64,000 nt of DNA from Eremophila alpestris peregrina (GCA_009792885.1 WMCF01000026.1:2232001-2296000), one strand, 5' to 3'; shown: positions 22,462-35,710, numbered from the stretch's first letter. Program-made: numbers and translations. Notes: generated by a model from the letters alone, not told the origin.

Positions 22462-25230
22462 TTTCTTTTTTTTGCTATTTTCATTGTTTTTCTGAGGTGA
22501 TAGCTTAAAGCCTATTTATGTTGTCTGAAATATTTTGTAATCCAATTTTGTAACCCATACCAAGAGGATTTCTTGGTGACTCAAGTTTGAACTCTAACAC
22601 TAGACAGAATGAGTTTGGTATTGGCTTTTATTGAGTTCTTCTCTCCATCAGTCCTTTGGAAGTCCTCTTGTCTCTACATTCTTAAATTTTAATAAAAGGG
22701 TTACTGGATAAAGTGTATTTTTCAACTGTGCTTGTCTCAAAGAAAATAGTTTCTATCAGCTGTTCCAAACAGCACTCTTTTAATGACTTTTAGTGATGCC
22801 AGTCACATATGTATTTTCTGCCAAAAATAAAAAAAGAGGGAAAAGAGACTTGATAATCTGGGCACTGATGCTTTAATGAGACAATTCTCTGTAATCATGC
22901 GAATAACTATTTGGCTGACTGTTTTGGATGAAGTCGCTTGTTCTCCACCTGCTAAATGGTAAACCAGCGTGGCACAAGAAAGGAATTCTTCCTACTTTGT
23001 GTCATCAGAGTCCAGTGGAAATACTGTGTCACTGGTGTCGGCATTTTGTTCTACTGATAATCAGTGGTATTTTTTCAACTAAGCTTTCTGCTCCAACAAA
23101 AATGCCCATCAGAACACTCACTGTTTTTCAGAGATAAGCTAATACTTACATACGAGTATAAAATTACTGACCCTCTTTGATGTGGCTCACAGTAGCAATT
23201 ATAATGGTTCTATTTTAATAGGCAAATTACAGAGAAGAGTGAACCCCTTAGGACTCCACTATGTTTTCGCTCATGAGGAATATCTTCAACCATGTTGTAC
23301 ATTGAATTTTCATTATAATCTATATCATTAGGCTGGTAAAATTTTCAGTTAAAGAGTATTTTTGAAAGCTATAGGCATGTAGCAAATACATATTCACAAT
23401 AACTGTAGCAAAACACAGGAAGATATCTTTCCTTCTGCATTCTAGTAACCATCCAGCTGCCCTTACTTTCAGACTACAGCAGACCTTGATTAAAAATCTG
23501 AAGTTTATTTATATTTCAAACAGTTTATTCCAAGTTTATCTTAGCACTTGCACTGCAGTTACAAACTTGGGAGTGTGTTCCTGGAAGACCAAAGCTGTGT
23601 CCCCCCAGGGGTAGGGGGTGCCTGCTGGAGTGCTGCTCTGCTGCCTTCCCTCTATTCTCTCTCTAGCTTGCCATCTGTAGAGCAGGCAACAGGCTGTGAC
23701 AGCCATTCACTCTCCTGGTGCTGCTTCTGTTCTCCCTTGTTTTTTTGAGATAATGGAACTCAAAGAAAATAGGGGTTTTTAGCCTATTCTCACTTCAGAA
23801 AGGTTAGTGCTATTTTGGCAAGGCAGCTAGGAAGCCTCTCAAGCAGCCTAAGTATGTGCTGCAGCTAAAGGAAGCACTTTGTTTAATCCCACTTCTGTGC
23901 CATCACTTTTCTTCAGTTGGTACAAGCTTTTGTGCAGCTGTGTGTGGAAATGAGTTTGGCCAACACTCCCAGTCAAAGTTAACACAGTCAAGGAAACAAA
24001 ATGAAATAGTTACTTTAAAATCCAGCTGGTAGGTCAGGCCTGATAATACTTACAAATGTTGTGATCAGAGCCTTTCCAGAGGAGAATTATTCAGTACCAT
24101 TCATCATAGGTATTTTCAAGACAAGACCTTGTTAAGATGCCCGGTCTCATATGACCTGCTTAGATCCTAAGTAGAGTTCATGAGATGAATGATAAGCCTC
24201 CAGTGGATGTCAAATCTATTAAATATTAGAGGCTACATTACATTAAAGGGTATATTCAGCACCAGATGTAAAGAGCAGATTTTAGGAGAATGGTGAACAC
24301 TGAACAACCTGTTTTTATGTTAATTCATGTACGTTGCTCCTCTCTGAAATCACATTCACAAAGGATAAACAACCTTTTAGTACTTAAGGGGAAAAAGCAT
24401 TAAAAGCCTTGGAGCACTTCACAGGCTAATTGTTCGGAACATTTCACACTGTAGTTCCACCTTTTTATTCCTTGTGAATCAGAAAATGTGATTCAACAGA
24501 TGTGTTTCCTTCTTTGTAATATTCTCAACACAGAAACACTAGCCAGGTATTTGGTCTTATACATATATACATTTTTTTGTAAAGAAAAGTTTTTGTATTA
24601 ATCTTGAATCTAATTTTACAAGAGAATACTCCTTGTACTGTCAAGACCTCAGTCCAAAGTCAGTTAATATTCAACTCCCTATAAGGCAGATATCCTGTAT
24701 TTACCTAATGTAGAATGTACCCAGACCAATGAGTAGTTTATACACATCATTCACCAAATAAATAATTCAGCAGGTTTCTTACAGTGTCACCTTTTACTGT
24801 GCTGTTTGTGTTGTACATATCACAGTGGGGTGGGTTCTCCATGCTGTGTATAGTAATGAGAAAGATGGAATGAGATAGAAGCATCCTTTGGCATTTTCCA
24901 GACAGGATTTGGAACTCCCTGAAAAGATTTTAATGCCCCCATTTTAAATTGGCTGCTCTGCACCGTCACACAGAAGTGAGATGGCAACTGAATAAGTGTT
25001 TTAATTTAGAACATCCTATGAGGAGTTTATAATTATTTACACCTCAGCTGTCTTATATCCAGCCAGGTGTGAGCTGTAAGGGCCTGTTTCAATGCAGCAG
25101 ATTCATGCTTCTCAAATGCATATATGACAGAACCAAACTCTGACCATATATTTGGTTGAATTATTCCCTGTGTCATTTGCAGGCTTTTTCATTAACCATG
25201 GTCATCAGGACAGTGTTATTTTCTTCTGAC
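22462..25230. other. Unique non-coding stretch
   Basis: No gene or transposon is recognised. The part at about 23560-23740 is richer in GC and pyrimidines than its neighbours but has no identifiable product. TTCAGCACC, the left half of an RE1/NRSF site, occurs near 24257 without a matching right half. Confidence 0.5.
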
Positions 25231-25366
25231 TCACAGAATATTTTGAGTTGGAAGGGACACATAAGGATTATTGAGTCCAATTCTTAAGTGAACAGCCTGT
25301 ACAGGGATCAAAACCCCAACCTTGGCATCACTAGCACTCTGCTCTAGCCAAATGAGCTCATCTCAG
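25231..25366 (-). mobile_element. tRNA-Ile-derived SINE with CR1 tail (TguSINE1-like)
   Basis: Read on the minus strand, the element starts with a tRNA-like head. It has an A-box-like TGAGCTCATTTGG (25348-25360), GAGTGCTAGTGATGCCAAGG through the anticodon region, and a B-box-like GGTTTTGATCC (25305-25315), then CTGTACAGGCTG. The head resembles tRNA-Ile, with the anticodon position read as AGT instead of AAT. It joins a CR1-type tail: TTGGACTCAATAATCC, then CCCTTCCAACTCAAAATATT and CTGTGA. This is the architecture of the songbird TguSINE1 family, made by RNA polymerase III and moved by CR1 enzymes. The head is mutated, so it is not a functional tRNA gene. The 5' edge is approximate. Confidence 0.88.
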
Positions 25367-27630
25367 GGTTGAGCAACTCATATGAGTGATGTCAGAAATG
25401 GGAACCAAAAAGCTTCATCACTTCAGGAAAAAAATACACATGACTTGTGTAGTTATAACCTCCTTGTTTTTTTTAAAAAAAAAAAGCTTGTGAATAATTT
25501 TAATTATTTATATATATCCCAATTAAACAAGTATCAAATTTTGTTTTTTAAATAGCTGCAAGTTCCTCTGCTAAAAATAGTATTCCCTAATCAAGAGACT
25601 TGTATAATTTAAAATTCTCGAGACTAAAATGTCTCTTTGTTTTTCCAAAAAGCTGAAATTATTAATAGTACATATTGACATGACTTTGTGATTTGCTGGA
25701 CCAACATTACTGAAATTTGCTTTCAGTAAAGATTTTATTTTTGGAGATGGTAATTAATTCACTTGCTGTAATGTCTGTATTTCAGTGGAACAGGATTTCA
25801 AAAGGCTTTCATTACTTTATTGATCATCTGAGAATGAAGATAGCAGAAAGTCATTATTTTTCAAGAGTGAAGAAAAACTACTGATATTGTTCAGCTGGTG
25901 ATGTTGGGATAGATTACATATCATTAAATTGTCTTTTTGAAATGAAAGATACTAGTGCCATTTTAGATACTATCCTGGATTTTTGCCTCATTTGAGTTTT
26001 CAACGTTAGTTAATGTCATCAAAGCACACACTGACTGGTAGAGCTCGGAGTAAGGAGAGTTGTAAATATTTCCCAGGTACTGATGTGACTTGACTAAAAG
26101 TTTTGCTGTCTTTCTTTCAAGTTTATAACTGGTAACAAACTCAGACTGCCAAAATTACTGGGAGTTCTTTGACATTATCTGATTAATTGCTGATTCCGTA
26201 GGATTGTGCACTTGTGTGATTTTGAAAAGTTTCACCTTCAATTTAGTGTCACAACAAGATGGTGACCAATTTAAATAAATTTACCAAGCTGCAGCATGGA
26301 CACCTATTGTTTCACAGCATCATTCCAAGAGCTGGGATTAAGAGCTTCTTGGCAGTCACCTTATGCTAACAGCCTTTCCTAAGTGAGTTATTTCAGTGTG
26401 ATTAGACACCTGCTGGCATCTCAGGTAGGAGTAGGAAGGTCTGAAATGGCCCTTCAAGAACAGCACATTTACAGAAAAGCCCTCTAAGCTACCTCGTTGT
26501 TTTTTCAGACCATGTAATTCCTAATATTTTTAAGAAGAAAAATTGTTCATCACAGAACATGGGAAGAGCCATTGGAGAGAGTAAAAATGTAATTCACTAG
26601 TGGTTCTCTAAAACTTTCCCTTCCAGAAAAAATTGTGAGGTGGCTCAATTAGTCCTGCTTCTCCAGAGTGCTGGTGCTTGATATTTGCAGTTCACTCTTT
26701 TCCATCAAACCTTATACAAACGTAATAAAGAAAAACACCTCTGATGACCAGTCATGTATTTGACTTGTTACTGGGCTTAGGATTTCTAGTAGAAAATGCT
26801 TTGATTCTTCTTATTTTGTTGTTTTGTTGTGGTGTGCTGTTTTAAACAACAATTGAAATATATCATTTCGATGCAAATTGTGGTTAAGTCTGGACTAACT
26901 TTGTACACCTGGGTCTGGATTCAGCACTACTCCTCTGGAAAGCTGTGAAGTGGAATGCAGTCTCCTCCTCTCTGTAAGGTGACTAAGCTCTATCTTGCTC
27001 CATAACATCCTGCTTCTGCTTGTCTCCTCCTGAGCTAGAACAAGGCAGTGGCAGAAAGCTGCACACAGTGGAGGCAAAGGTGAGGTGAGAAGAGCAGAAC
27101 AAGCTCCTGATGCAACCGGCAGCTCCATCCAGTTTTTACTTAGTGGCCTAAGAATTCATGAGGTGAATTTCTCGTTACAACTCACAAAATGTTGCTGATG
27201 TCAGTGTTGGCAGATTAGTGGTGGTCAGTATACTTTAGTCAGTATGCTTTAAAAAAAGTATATACACATATATGGGCTTTTTTTCCTTCTTGCATCTCTT
27301 CGTTGACTACGCAAACATTAAATAAATCAGGTTCTGAGTGCATGCAGAGTTACCTATTCCATGCTCCTGTAGAATTTGAGCATTATGGATTGAATTCCAT
27401 ACCATTACTCAGCTTTTTTTAAAATAAAGAAACTCAGCTGTGATAAAGTTGTAAACCGTCATTTAATAATCTTGGTTTTTTTCCTGGGATAGTTTTTTTA
27501 GGGCCTGAAGGAGCCACATATGTATACATTTTTAGCTTTGACATGATATAACCAGGAATGAATACTGATTTATATATAAATTCTGTTTGAAATTCTCAAA
27601 AAAACACACTCCAGTTGCTAGGAATTTTGT
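25367..27630. other. Unique non-coding stretch
   Basis: No gene is recognised. It includes the T8A11 tract at 25467-25485 and the tandem duplication at 27224-27251. The minus-strand frame at 26895-27128 has no recognisable protein features. Confidence 0.5.
27224..27251. repeat. Two-copy 14-bp tandem duplication
   Basis: GTCAGTATACTTTA (27224-27237) is followed by GTCAGTATGCTTTA (27238-27251), with one difference. A recent slippage duplication is likely. Confidence 0.85.
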
Positions 27631-27925
27631 CATAGAATTATAGAATAGCCTGAGTTTGAAGGGACTTAAAAGACCATCTAGTTTCAAGGGACAGCTTTTT
27701 TACTAGACCAGGTTGCTTAAACCTCTGTCCCACAAGGTCTTAAACACTTGCAGGGATGGGGCATCCAGAACTTCTCAGGGCAACCTCTGCCAGTGCCTCA
27801 CCAATCTTACAATAAAAAATTTCTTCCTCATATCATATCTAAACCTAGTTTCTTTCTGGCTGAAGCCATTCTTCTGTTCCTGTCACTACATGCTCTAGTA
27901 AAAAGTCCTTCTCCATCTTCCTTAT
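27631..27925 (-). mobile_element. CR1 LINE fragment, reverse orientation
   Basis: On the plus strand this reads as a reversed CR1 3' end: CATAGAATTATAGAATAGCC, GAAGGGACTTAAAAGACCAT, ACTAGACCAGGTTGCTTAAA, AGGGATGGGGCATCCAGAAC, CAGTGCCTCACC, ATTTCTTCCTCATATC and AAAAGTCCTTCTCCATCTTC. This is a different CR1 subfamily from the copy at 9478-9783, because its tail reads GAAGGGACTTAAAAGACC and not AAGGGACCCACAAGGATC. No open frame remains. Similarity fades after about 27920, so the right edge could extend to about 27990. Confidence 0.9.
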
Positions 27926-29739
27926 GGTATTCATCATCATGCAGCATTTCAAATTCACAGCATCGACTCCAGCTCTCATTATAAGAGGTGACATTTCATG
28001 TTTGTACACATAATAAATTACTGGTGTAGATTTTAATTGTAAAACTGTCTATGATTTTCCATGACTGTTTGGCTGCTCTCTTTCCTGCTGCTTAAGTGTG
28101 CACAAGTGTGGGAGAAGTGTAATTAGGAAATTACTAAGTCTTGGTTAGTTAACTATGTTTCTTAAGCAATCAACACTTTATAGTGCAGACTAATTTAATA
28201 TAGAAGCCCAAAACTCATTGTGAGTGCTGTCAGTAGTGGTTTGTCTCAAACTGCTGACTCTTGCTGCAGACAATGACATCTAAAGATTAGACACCTGGGT
28301 TACCTTCTCTGCTGGTTTTCTTAATAGCCTTAAAATATTCCTGTTTTTATCCTCCTCTTCTGAATAAATGCTTCAGCTTTTCTTTCTCTCAGTTTGGTGC
28401 AACAGGCTTTCATTTTAAAAGCAGATTTAGTGTGGGCCATTTCTAATATCAGCAACGTTTCTGCTGGTTTCTGAGTCACTGAGAAAGCTGCTTGCACCGT
28501 CATCCTGAGAGCTGTCTTTAAAATTGTACATCCTCGATATAGATAATTAACAAGCTTGGAGGAACATGGCTGACTGAAAGCTGCACAGGCTCAGGGAGAA
28601 AGTCCATGACCTGGCACACACTCACATAACCTAATTGACCTAACAAAGCAGGAGAAATGAACCATGCTTCCAGCTGCTTCTCCTGCCATCTGTGTCTCTG
28701 CTTTCACTGGGTTTCATGTTTTCAGTTTTCCCACACAAGTGTCAAATACTTTTCTGCTGGAGGTTTTTCTGCCTTTTTGTTTTTTTGACAGTGTGTAATT
28801 GTCCACCAGGAATGAAGGATAAGAGGACCAGCTTTCAGAAGGTGGAAAATAGGTTGAGGAGTTTGAGCAATGGTGTTGACAACAGATCTGCAGAAGCGCA
28901 TGGAGCGGATGACATGCTTAGAAGCATAAAAAAAAAAAACCCTAAAATATTCTAAATTACAAATATCACTTCAAACTATATTAGGCATTGGGGCTTTATT
29001 GACTGAAAACCACTAATAATATGAATTTATTTTATTTTAAATATTAATGTGTGTTTTGAAAACCACAGATATTTTAAAACATTGAATCCAATCCTTGATT
29101 TAAGATTTTTTTTTTTAAGTAGGTCGTGTAACTTATGATACATCATGAGCTGGAAACATTTAGATGCCAGTAGATAACTTGGGAAATGTTTCAAAAGAAC
29201 TTCTTGCAACTTCTACCCTAATTTTGTGGTTTAGAAATCGTATTCCCCAAATTAGTACTACCACTAAAAAACCCAAAAAACCCAGGCATCCCTCTCTGTT
29301 CCAACAGAAAGCACAAAAAGTCATGGGTTGAGGTGAGAACAATGTCCTGGAAACAGAAATTAGATACAACAGTAACATTATCAATAGCAGAAGTAAAAAG
29401 AGAGGGTGATTCACATGCAGAAATGCTCACTGCAGACCTCAGGTGACAATGAACAATGGCAAACAGCTTCCCTCTCCCACCATGGCCTTCTCAGAAATAA
29501 GTGTCCCTTCCCCCACCCCTGGAATGGCCTGAGGTGATAAAAAACCCAGCCTGGCCATGCCCACATGGCTCCAGGCTCTGCCCTCTCATGACCAGTACAG
29601 AAAGTTCACTCTGTCCTGTCTGGAACCAGGACAACCAGGTATATTTTTTCTCTTTGAAAACTGGATATATTGTAGTGCAAAAGAGAACTTTAGTGTTCAT
29701 GGAAGCACACATGTAAATTACTTTTCTGAAATATTTTCA
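27926..29739. other. Unique non-coding stretch
   Basis: No gene or clear transposon is recognised. A poly-A tract lies at 28929-28940 and a poly-T at 29108-29117. The frames at 28692-28955 and 29160-29414 cross these tracts and resemble nothing known. Confidence 0.5.
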
Positions 29740-29809
29740 CAGATTCACTGAATATTCTGAGTTGGAAGGGACCCACAAGGATCATTGAGTCTAACTCTTA
29801 CGTGAATGA
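29740..29809 (-). mobile_element. SINE/CR1 3' tail fragment (about 70 bp)
   Basis: The plus strand shows GAATATTCTGAGTTGGAAGG, then GACCCACAAGGATCATTGAG and TCTAACTCTTACGTGAATG. This is the reversed tail shared by TguSINE1-like SINEs and their CR1 partner. It is closer to the expected tail than the copy at 25231, so it may be younger. The tRNA head is absent, so I cannot tell a 5'-truncated SINE from a 5'-truncated CR1; the CTTACGTGAATG end slightly favours the SINE. Confidence 0.88.
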
Positions 29810-32800
29810 GCAAACAGTGGCATTGGACATATATCTTAGAAAGAATTATAGTACTAAAAAATCATGCTCATGTTTTCTTACAAATATAAACATTGTACCA
29901 AGAAAACAAAGGTCTAAACTTTGTTTAGCATGATCTCCTCTGTAGAAAGGAAGTTTTAGAGCAGATTTATTTGAAGGAGTAAAATACACTCTTAAACTCC
30001 AGGATTAAGAGTGCTGTATGCAGGTGATACTATTCACATCTACTTCACATCTAGCAACATGTAGGGAGACTGGAAAAGTGGCTGGAGAAATAAACCTGAA
30101 TTGTTTAAAGAATTTAGTGCACATTTCTGTTAAAGATGTTCTTATAAGTTACTGGACAAATCCTTTGAATCCCAATCTATCAGGGTAGAAATGAGAAAAA
30201 AAAAGTAACAGGATTCATTACTTCAGTCTTCCAATGTAATTAGGAGAAAGAAATGTTCATGGTTGAAAGAAGTTACTTGTGCTTTGTTCTTTGCTTTTTA
30301 CTTCAGGCCACATACAAAAATAGTGGCTCAATCTTGCAAAATCTGTTACTATATTTGAATCTACAAAGATATATGTACAATAATTTCATGGGAAAAATAT
30401 GAAGAAAAATTCTCATTTCTTTACCTTGTCTTGAGCACAACATCTCATCTTCAGATGAAAGTACAGTTGCTTTAAGACTAATTTCTAGCAGTACCTGCTG
30501 TATTAAAGTATTTTTAAAATTTGGTTTTTTATATTTACTTGCAAGTATAGATTGTTCTCTACAAAACATTTCATGGGAATATAAAATATTTTCTTCAGTT
30601 ATTTTCATTAAAATTTACATTCTCATTTACAAGGAGTCAGTTTGATGTCTTCCATAAGTACAAGAGGATGCACTGTAGTACAAGAGTGTCACCTAGTGAA
30701 TGATTTGGGCGCAGGACAAACGCCTCAGCAGCAGTCAAACTGTGAGTCATACTACAAGTACAGCTGATTAGACAGCAGGAATACTGAGAGCATTTTAAAC
30801 CTTTCCTTCTGGTCAACACTGAACACTAAAAAAGGATTGTTTGCAAACAGTACTATTAAAAGGAAAAGGAGGTTTTGTCATTTACTGCTTCAACACGATA
30901 TACATATCCTTCCTTAAGACCTTCTTATGTCATGCACTAAACCAGCTCAAACTTCCAGTACTCATGGAATAAATGTGAAGTAAATTATGTTAGAAAGTTA
31001 ATTGGAAGCTTTTTTTATTCTAAAAGAAGCTTAACCCTCATCTGAGTTGTTGAATTTGCTTTACTTAGGAAAAAGTCAACAACTGCTTTTTGCAGAATGG
31101 TCTGGAAAAAACCCCAAACAGCATTTTTGTTAAGGGTTCTTTTATGCCTTTAAAACAGTTACTTAAGTTCTGCAGTAGTCTATTTTTATAACTATGCCAA
31201 TATGGTACACTTGCAGTGGAATACAAGATTTAAGGTGATTGTGAGCTATGTATCTTCTCATTGTTTGGTATTCAATATATCAGTGATTTATCAGGAATGA
31301 TAATCAGGAAATACAAAATTCTAGCTGTAAATTACTATTCCTGCTACACAGACAATTTAGCTGGGACAATGAGGTATTCAAGTGCATATGAAGAACAAAA
31401 ATATATAATAGGCAGTGATTGTTGATAATTTTTATCCTACAGGTAGCTAAAGTTTAGAGTTGGGGGGAGGTAGGGGGGTGGAAAAAAAAGGCTATTTTGA
31501 GTATCATGCCTTTATTTTTAATTACACCAAAATAATTAATTTAGGTTCTGATATTACATGTGCATATAAAAAGTACTGATAAAAAGAACTCTGAAAAAGT
31601 GCACTAATTGAAATTTATTAGATTTCCAATCTGAAAAATTAAATAAAATTTAATTGTAATAAAATTAAATTCTCAGCTGAGACACCTCAGCTGATAACAA
31701 ATCCTATTATTATCTTGACCATGGTTTATCTGATTAATTTCAGATGTTCCCTTACGTTCATGTTTGTAATCATGCCCTGTCCCTTCTCTAGATTCCTTTC
31801 AGTTATAGATTCCTCTTTTAAACTCTCTCATATTTTTTTCCCAATGCTGTTTGCTTTTTGTATTTTTTATAGGCTACCCTTTCATTTTCAAAGCCATCTG
31901 TTTTTCTTATCTTTCCTTTCTGCCCCTAGGTACCACTTTTTAAAATTAGTGTTGTAGGGAAAATAACAGAAAAATACAGCAGCAGTTGTGGAAATAAAAG
32001 CTATTATATAAAAGAAATGGGTATCAGTAAAGGATTCAGTCCAGGCTGACATTTTCGTGTGGGTTTATTGATACCAGTTACAGGTTCACCACAGTTCTGA
32101 TCATCTGAAGTATGGAAGTGCTATGCCTTGAAAGTCTGTGGGCTTGAGAATGCAGAAACCAGAAAACTACCCTTTTTTGATAATCATAATGATCCTGTTT
32201 TTTTAAAATCTTTCAGCTTGTCTTTAGTTTATGTGTGCTGATTCTGAGTCTTTCAGAGTATGGTCAAATTGTTTCACTAATTATCCAAACTGTGGACAGA
32301 ATTTTATTTTCATAATAAAAAGTCATTATCTAGTCTCTGTGTAATATATGGCTGTGAAACATGAGCCCTAACTTGGTGAAGATGGAAATACCCTTTCATA
32401 ATTCAAGATATTAAAATTCTTTAATTCTTTCTGACTTTATTAATGAAGGAACATTTTTCCTAATTATCATCATTAAGGATCATGCATCCAGGGGGAGGGT
32501 CACTCTTGAGCACTGGTGACAACAGCTTGTCTTTTGCTATTTTTCAGACCATTTTCATCCCCTGTTTCTTATTATAATGGCCTATATGTGTAGTCATAAT
32601 CTCCTCCTTTAGGGAATGTAGCTCTCTTCCAGTGTAGGAGGCAAACGCTGTGCAGTCACACAATCAGGTTTGCCTAGAATTTAAAAGGGAGATTTTAAAT
32701 TGTACTATTAAACTCATGCATAAAACACAGAAATCTAGCTCTAAACCAAAATGCTTTCTGAGTGCACTGTCAGAGCCACTGTAGCAAGATCTATCATGCT

Positions 32801-35388
32801 ACACTGCCAACGTGGCAGATTTCATTCCTCTTGCTAAACAGAAAACCATATAGCTTCTCTGAGTTTTGAATAGGAATTCTTTTCCCTTAATGTGCTGTAA
32901 AGAAACTTGGAATATTTTAGGTATATCTCTCTAAAAATTGCACCTGCTTCCACCTATTTTTCTTGCCACCTGCCATATAGATTGACATCTCTTTTAGAAC
33001 AATAGCAATCTATTTACGAGTTTATTTCTTGTGGTGCTAAGTTTCCAGCTATATTTTCTTTTACATGTTAGCAGCATCCTCAGAGCTGCATTTCCAGCCT
33101 ATTAACAATCTTTAGAAGGTGAAGAATTCGATGGCTCTACACAGAGATAGCCCTAGTTCAGACATCCATGGAAAAGTTCATCAAGGCAGTACTGCTCCAG
33201 CTGTGATATCTTCCTGGAAGTTCTGCAGCACTTGGGACCACAAGGCCACCATGCAATAGGTGGCCCTCAGCAAGAGGCAAATAGTGAGGAGAAACACCTA
33301 CATTACTGTGACACCAATGCTTTGCCAAAACAATGGGAACAGAACAAATAAATGACCCCATTTGGAACCACTTTGATGGGCTTCCATGTTCTAGTATTAA
33401 ATCATAAGCTGTGTCAGTCTGCTAGATTGTCTCCTAACTTTTTCCATCTGATCATCTACTGGCCTGTTAGCCCTTCTCTGGGACAAATAACTGCCAGGTG
33501 TTGGGAATTAGGAGCCAGATTCTCTTTCAACAGCCACACTGAGCCCTCCTACTTCCACAGCTGTCAGTACTTATGGCAACCTCTTCCCAGGTGCTTGTGA
33601 TGGTAATTACATATAGATGAGATTTCTTTGGTGCCTTAGGATGGTGTGGTGTTCCAGTCACTTGGGTTCTGGCTTGCTTAAGCTTCATGGAGAGGTAGGC
33701 AGCTAAGGCTCTTTTGGAAATATTTGAAGAGGAGGTTAAAAACCTCCTAAAGCAACTTGGAGTTACTTGGAGACTGAGAAGAGTCAAGCAGGATAGCTTC
33801 TTTTAAGAGGCCAGTGGCTGTGCTTCCTCAGCTGTACCCAGAGGTCGTTCTTGTGGGATCAAGTCACCATTAACAGCAGCTTTCCTCTAGGTAAGTGCCA
33901 CCCATCTCAGTGAGAGGGGACATGCTTATTTACAGAGTTTGTTTTTCCCAGAGAGGTAACTCCTGCTCAGTTCTTGAAATAGTAATTGTTTCTAAGTGTG
34001 TGTGAATAATCTTGGCTAGTTCATGAAAATAAGAAAAATGTTGTGCTAAACTTCACTTCTTTTCAACTCTTTATAGTCAATTGCTTTTAAGCACCACTCC
34101 AGGAGCAGTAGTTCTTCATCTTGAGCTTACCTTCACATTTATATCTGTTTACAGGAAACTGAGATGATAAAAACATTAAAACAGATTGGATTCAGAATGA
34201 AATTAAAGTATCATCATAAAAGCAATCTTTCAGAGTAGATGGTATTTCAGTGACAGCGTCATTCTATTGCCATTTTTTCTTTTTTTTCTAGTAAAGAGGA
34301 CTGAAAATGCCCTCCTTGTATGTTGATGATGAAAAACATAATGAAATAGTAAAAATTTAAGGGCTTTTTAATGAGAAAATTTTAGGCTTCTACTTAAAGT
34401 ACTTAAATTCTATGGTGATATCAAACATCTGAAAAGCTGCAGAGAATAATACTTGAGAAAAATATTAATTTCCTATAAATAAGTTAATTTGAATTCTTTG
34501 AACTACACTTCTATTTGAAGGTTACTTTGCTCTCTTGCTATTTAGCATAGAAAAAGAGAACTGTAAATAATTTTCACAGTTTTTGGACTAAGTGTAATGA
34601 TGATGGGACTTTCATGTCTTCACTCTTTCCTCTGGTGATAACTTTATTTAAAAAACCTGGGCTCAGATAATTAGTCTACTTCAGAGAAGCATGCAATATA
34701 TGCACAGTGGGAAATGCTGTAAAAAGAGTAGTTGCTGACTTGAATAAACACATCATTTAAAATATCTCATTTTCTCCTCTGATAAGCACACAACTTTTTT
34801 AAAGGAAAAACTACCTAATCTATATTTCTATACAGTATTATGGAGATGATTTTCATGCAGTAGGAAATTATGCTGGTAAGCTAAATAGTACCTTAGGGTT
34901 GCATCTTAGGAATTGGAATGAAGTGCAGTTCACTTGCAGCAATACTGTCAGAATTAAGTTTCATACAGGGGACTGTATAAGATACTTTCAAGTTTGAGGT
35001 CCTTTAAGACTCGTGCCTTTTCCTTACAGTTGCCTAAGTCATGTATGAATATGTATTGTCCTCATTTTTAGCTGTAATGATTCTCTTTCTTTTGAAGCAT
35101 TAGTGAAAAGCACAGAGAATTGTGTTAAAAGTGTCCAGGGTTCCCATTTCCTTTTCTCCCCTGCTCCCTTTCCCTGTAGAGTGACTTTCCCCATTAAGTG
35201 TTGTGAGTGGTGTTAGTGCAATTGTTGCTGTTCTTGGTGTCTCTCTGCAGAACAAGGTTTAAGATGAAGACCTGCTCCTTTTAAGATAAATTTCTGCAGC
35301 TGAGTTTTGAATACTGGCAGTATCTTTACAGGAAGGCATGCTGTCATGTGCTCTACTTTAAGTATTTTTAGGCATATGTTGAGCATAA
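29810..35388. other. Long unique non-coding stretch
   Basis: No gene is recognised. It includes a G-rich tract at 31462-31481 and paired TCAGCTGA palindromes at about 31673-31695. A 7-bp hairpin lies at 33244-33265 (GGCCACC, 8-nt loop, GGTGGCC). CTAGGTAAGT at 33887-33896 is a donor-like sequence with no convincing exon upstream. CACCTAGTG near 30693 is a weak CTCF-like core, and TGAGTCA near 30744 is an AP-1 match. None is strong enough for its own gene call. Confidence 0.5.
31462..31481. repeat. G-rich tract (possible G-quadruplex)
   Basis: GGGGGGAGGTAGGGGGGTGG has G runs of 6, 2, 6 and 2 with short loops. A quadruplex of at least two tiers is possible. The context is otherwise AT-rich. Confidence 0.6.
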
Positions 35389-35442
35389 GTTTGGAGTAGA
35401 GGTCTCCTGAGGTCTTTCCAACCTCCATAATCCTGTGATTTG
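35389..35442 (+). mobile_element. CR1 LINE 3' tail fragment (about 54 bp)
   Basis: TTTGGAGTAGAGGTCTCCTG, then AGGTCTTTCCAACCTCCATA and ATCCTGTGATTT correspond to the extreme 3' end of a CR1 (family form TTGGACTAGATGACCTCC, then CTTCCAACC, then TCTGTGATT). Upstream sequence no longer matches, so this is a very short 5'-truncated insertion or a decayed remnant. The tail type differs from that of the SINE partner. Confidence 0.75.
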
Positions 35443-35710
35443 AGGAAAAAAAAATTCACGCTTCGTGAAACATTTGTATTTTTTCATATTCTTGAAAATC
35501 AGTAGAGTGCTTTTCCCCCTTTATTTCTAATGAACAAAGCACCATTTAGTAAAATGCTCTGTACATTTCAGTTTATTTAGTCAGAGAAACTATTTTTCAA
35601 CCTTTAACATTTGTTTTTTATTTAACAAATCACAGAAAACTGAATACATTTTGGATGTTTTTTTTTTTAATCCCTAAAGGAAGCTAGATGTAATTGAATA
35701 TTCAGATTTT
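35443..35710. other. Short unique AT-rich gap
   Basis: Low-complexity A and T runs (for example the T run at about 35658-35669). Nothing else is recognised. Confidence 0.6.

Noticed and set aside
24250..24280. RE1/NRSF silencer site
   Set aside because: Only the left half TTCAGCACC is present; the right half is missing.
25231..25366. A functional tRNA gene
   Set aside because: The head is mutated in the anticodon and B-box regions and is fused to a CR1 tail; it is a SINE.
33832..33896. Possible 59-nt exon ending at CTAG|GTAAGT
   Set aside because: The acceptor choice is arbitrary and the donor overlaps a pyrimidine-rich AG; too weak next to the two candidates reported.
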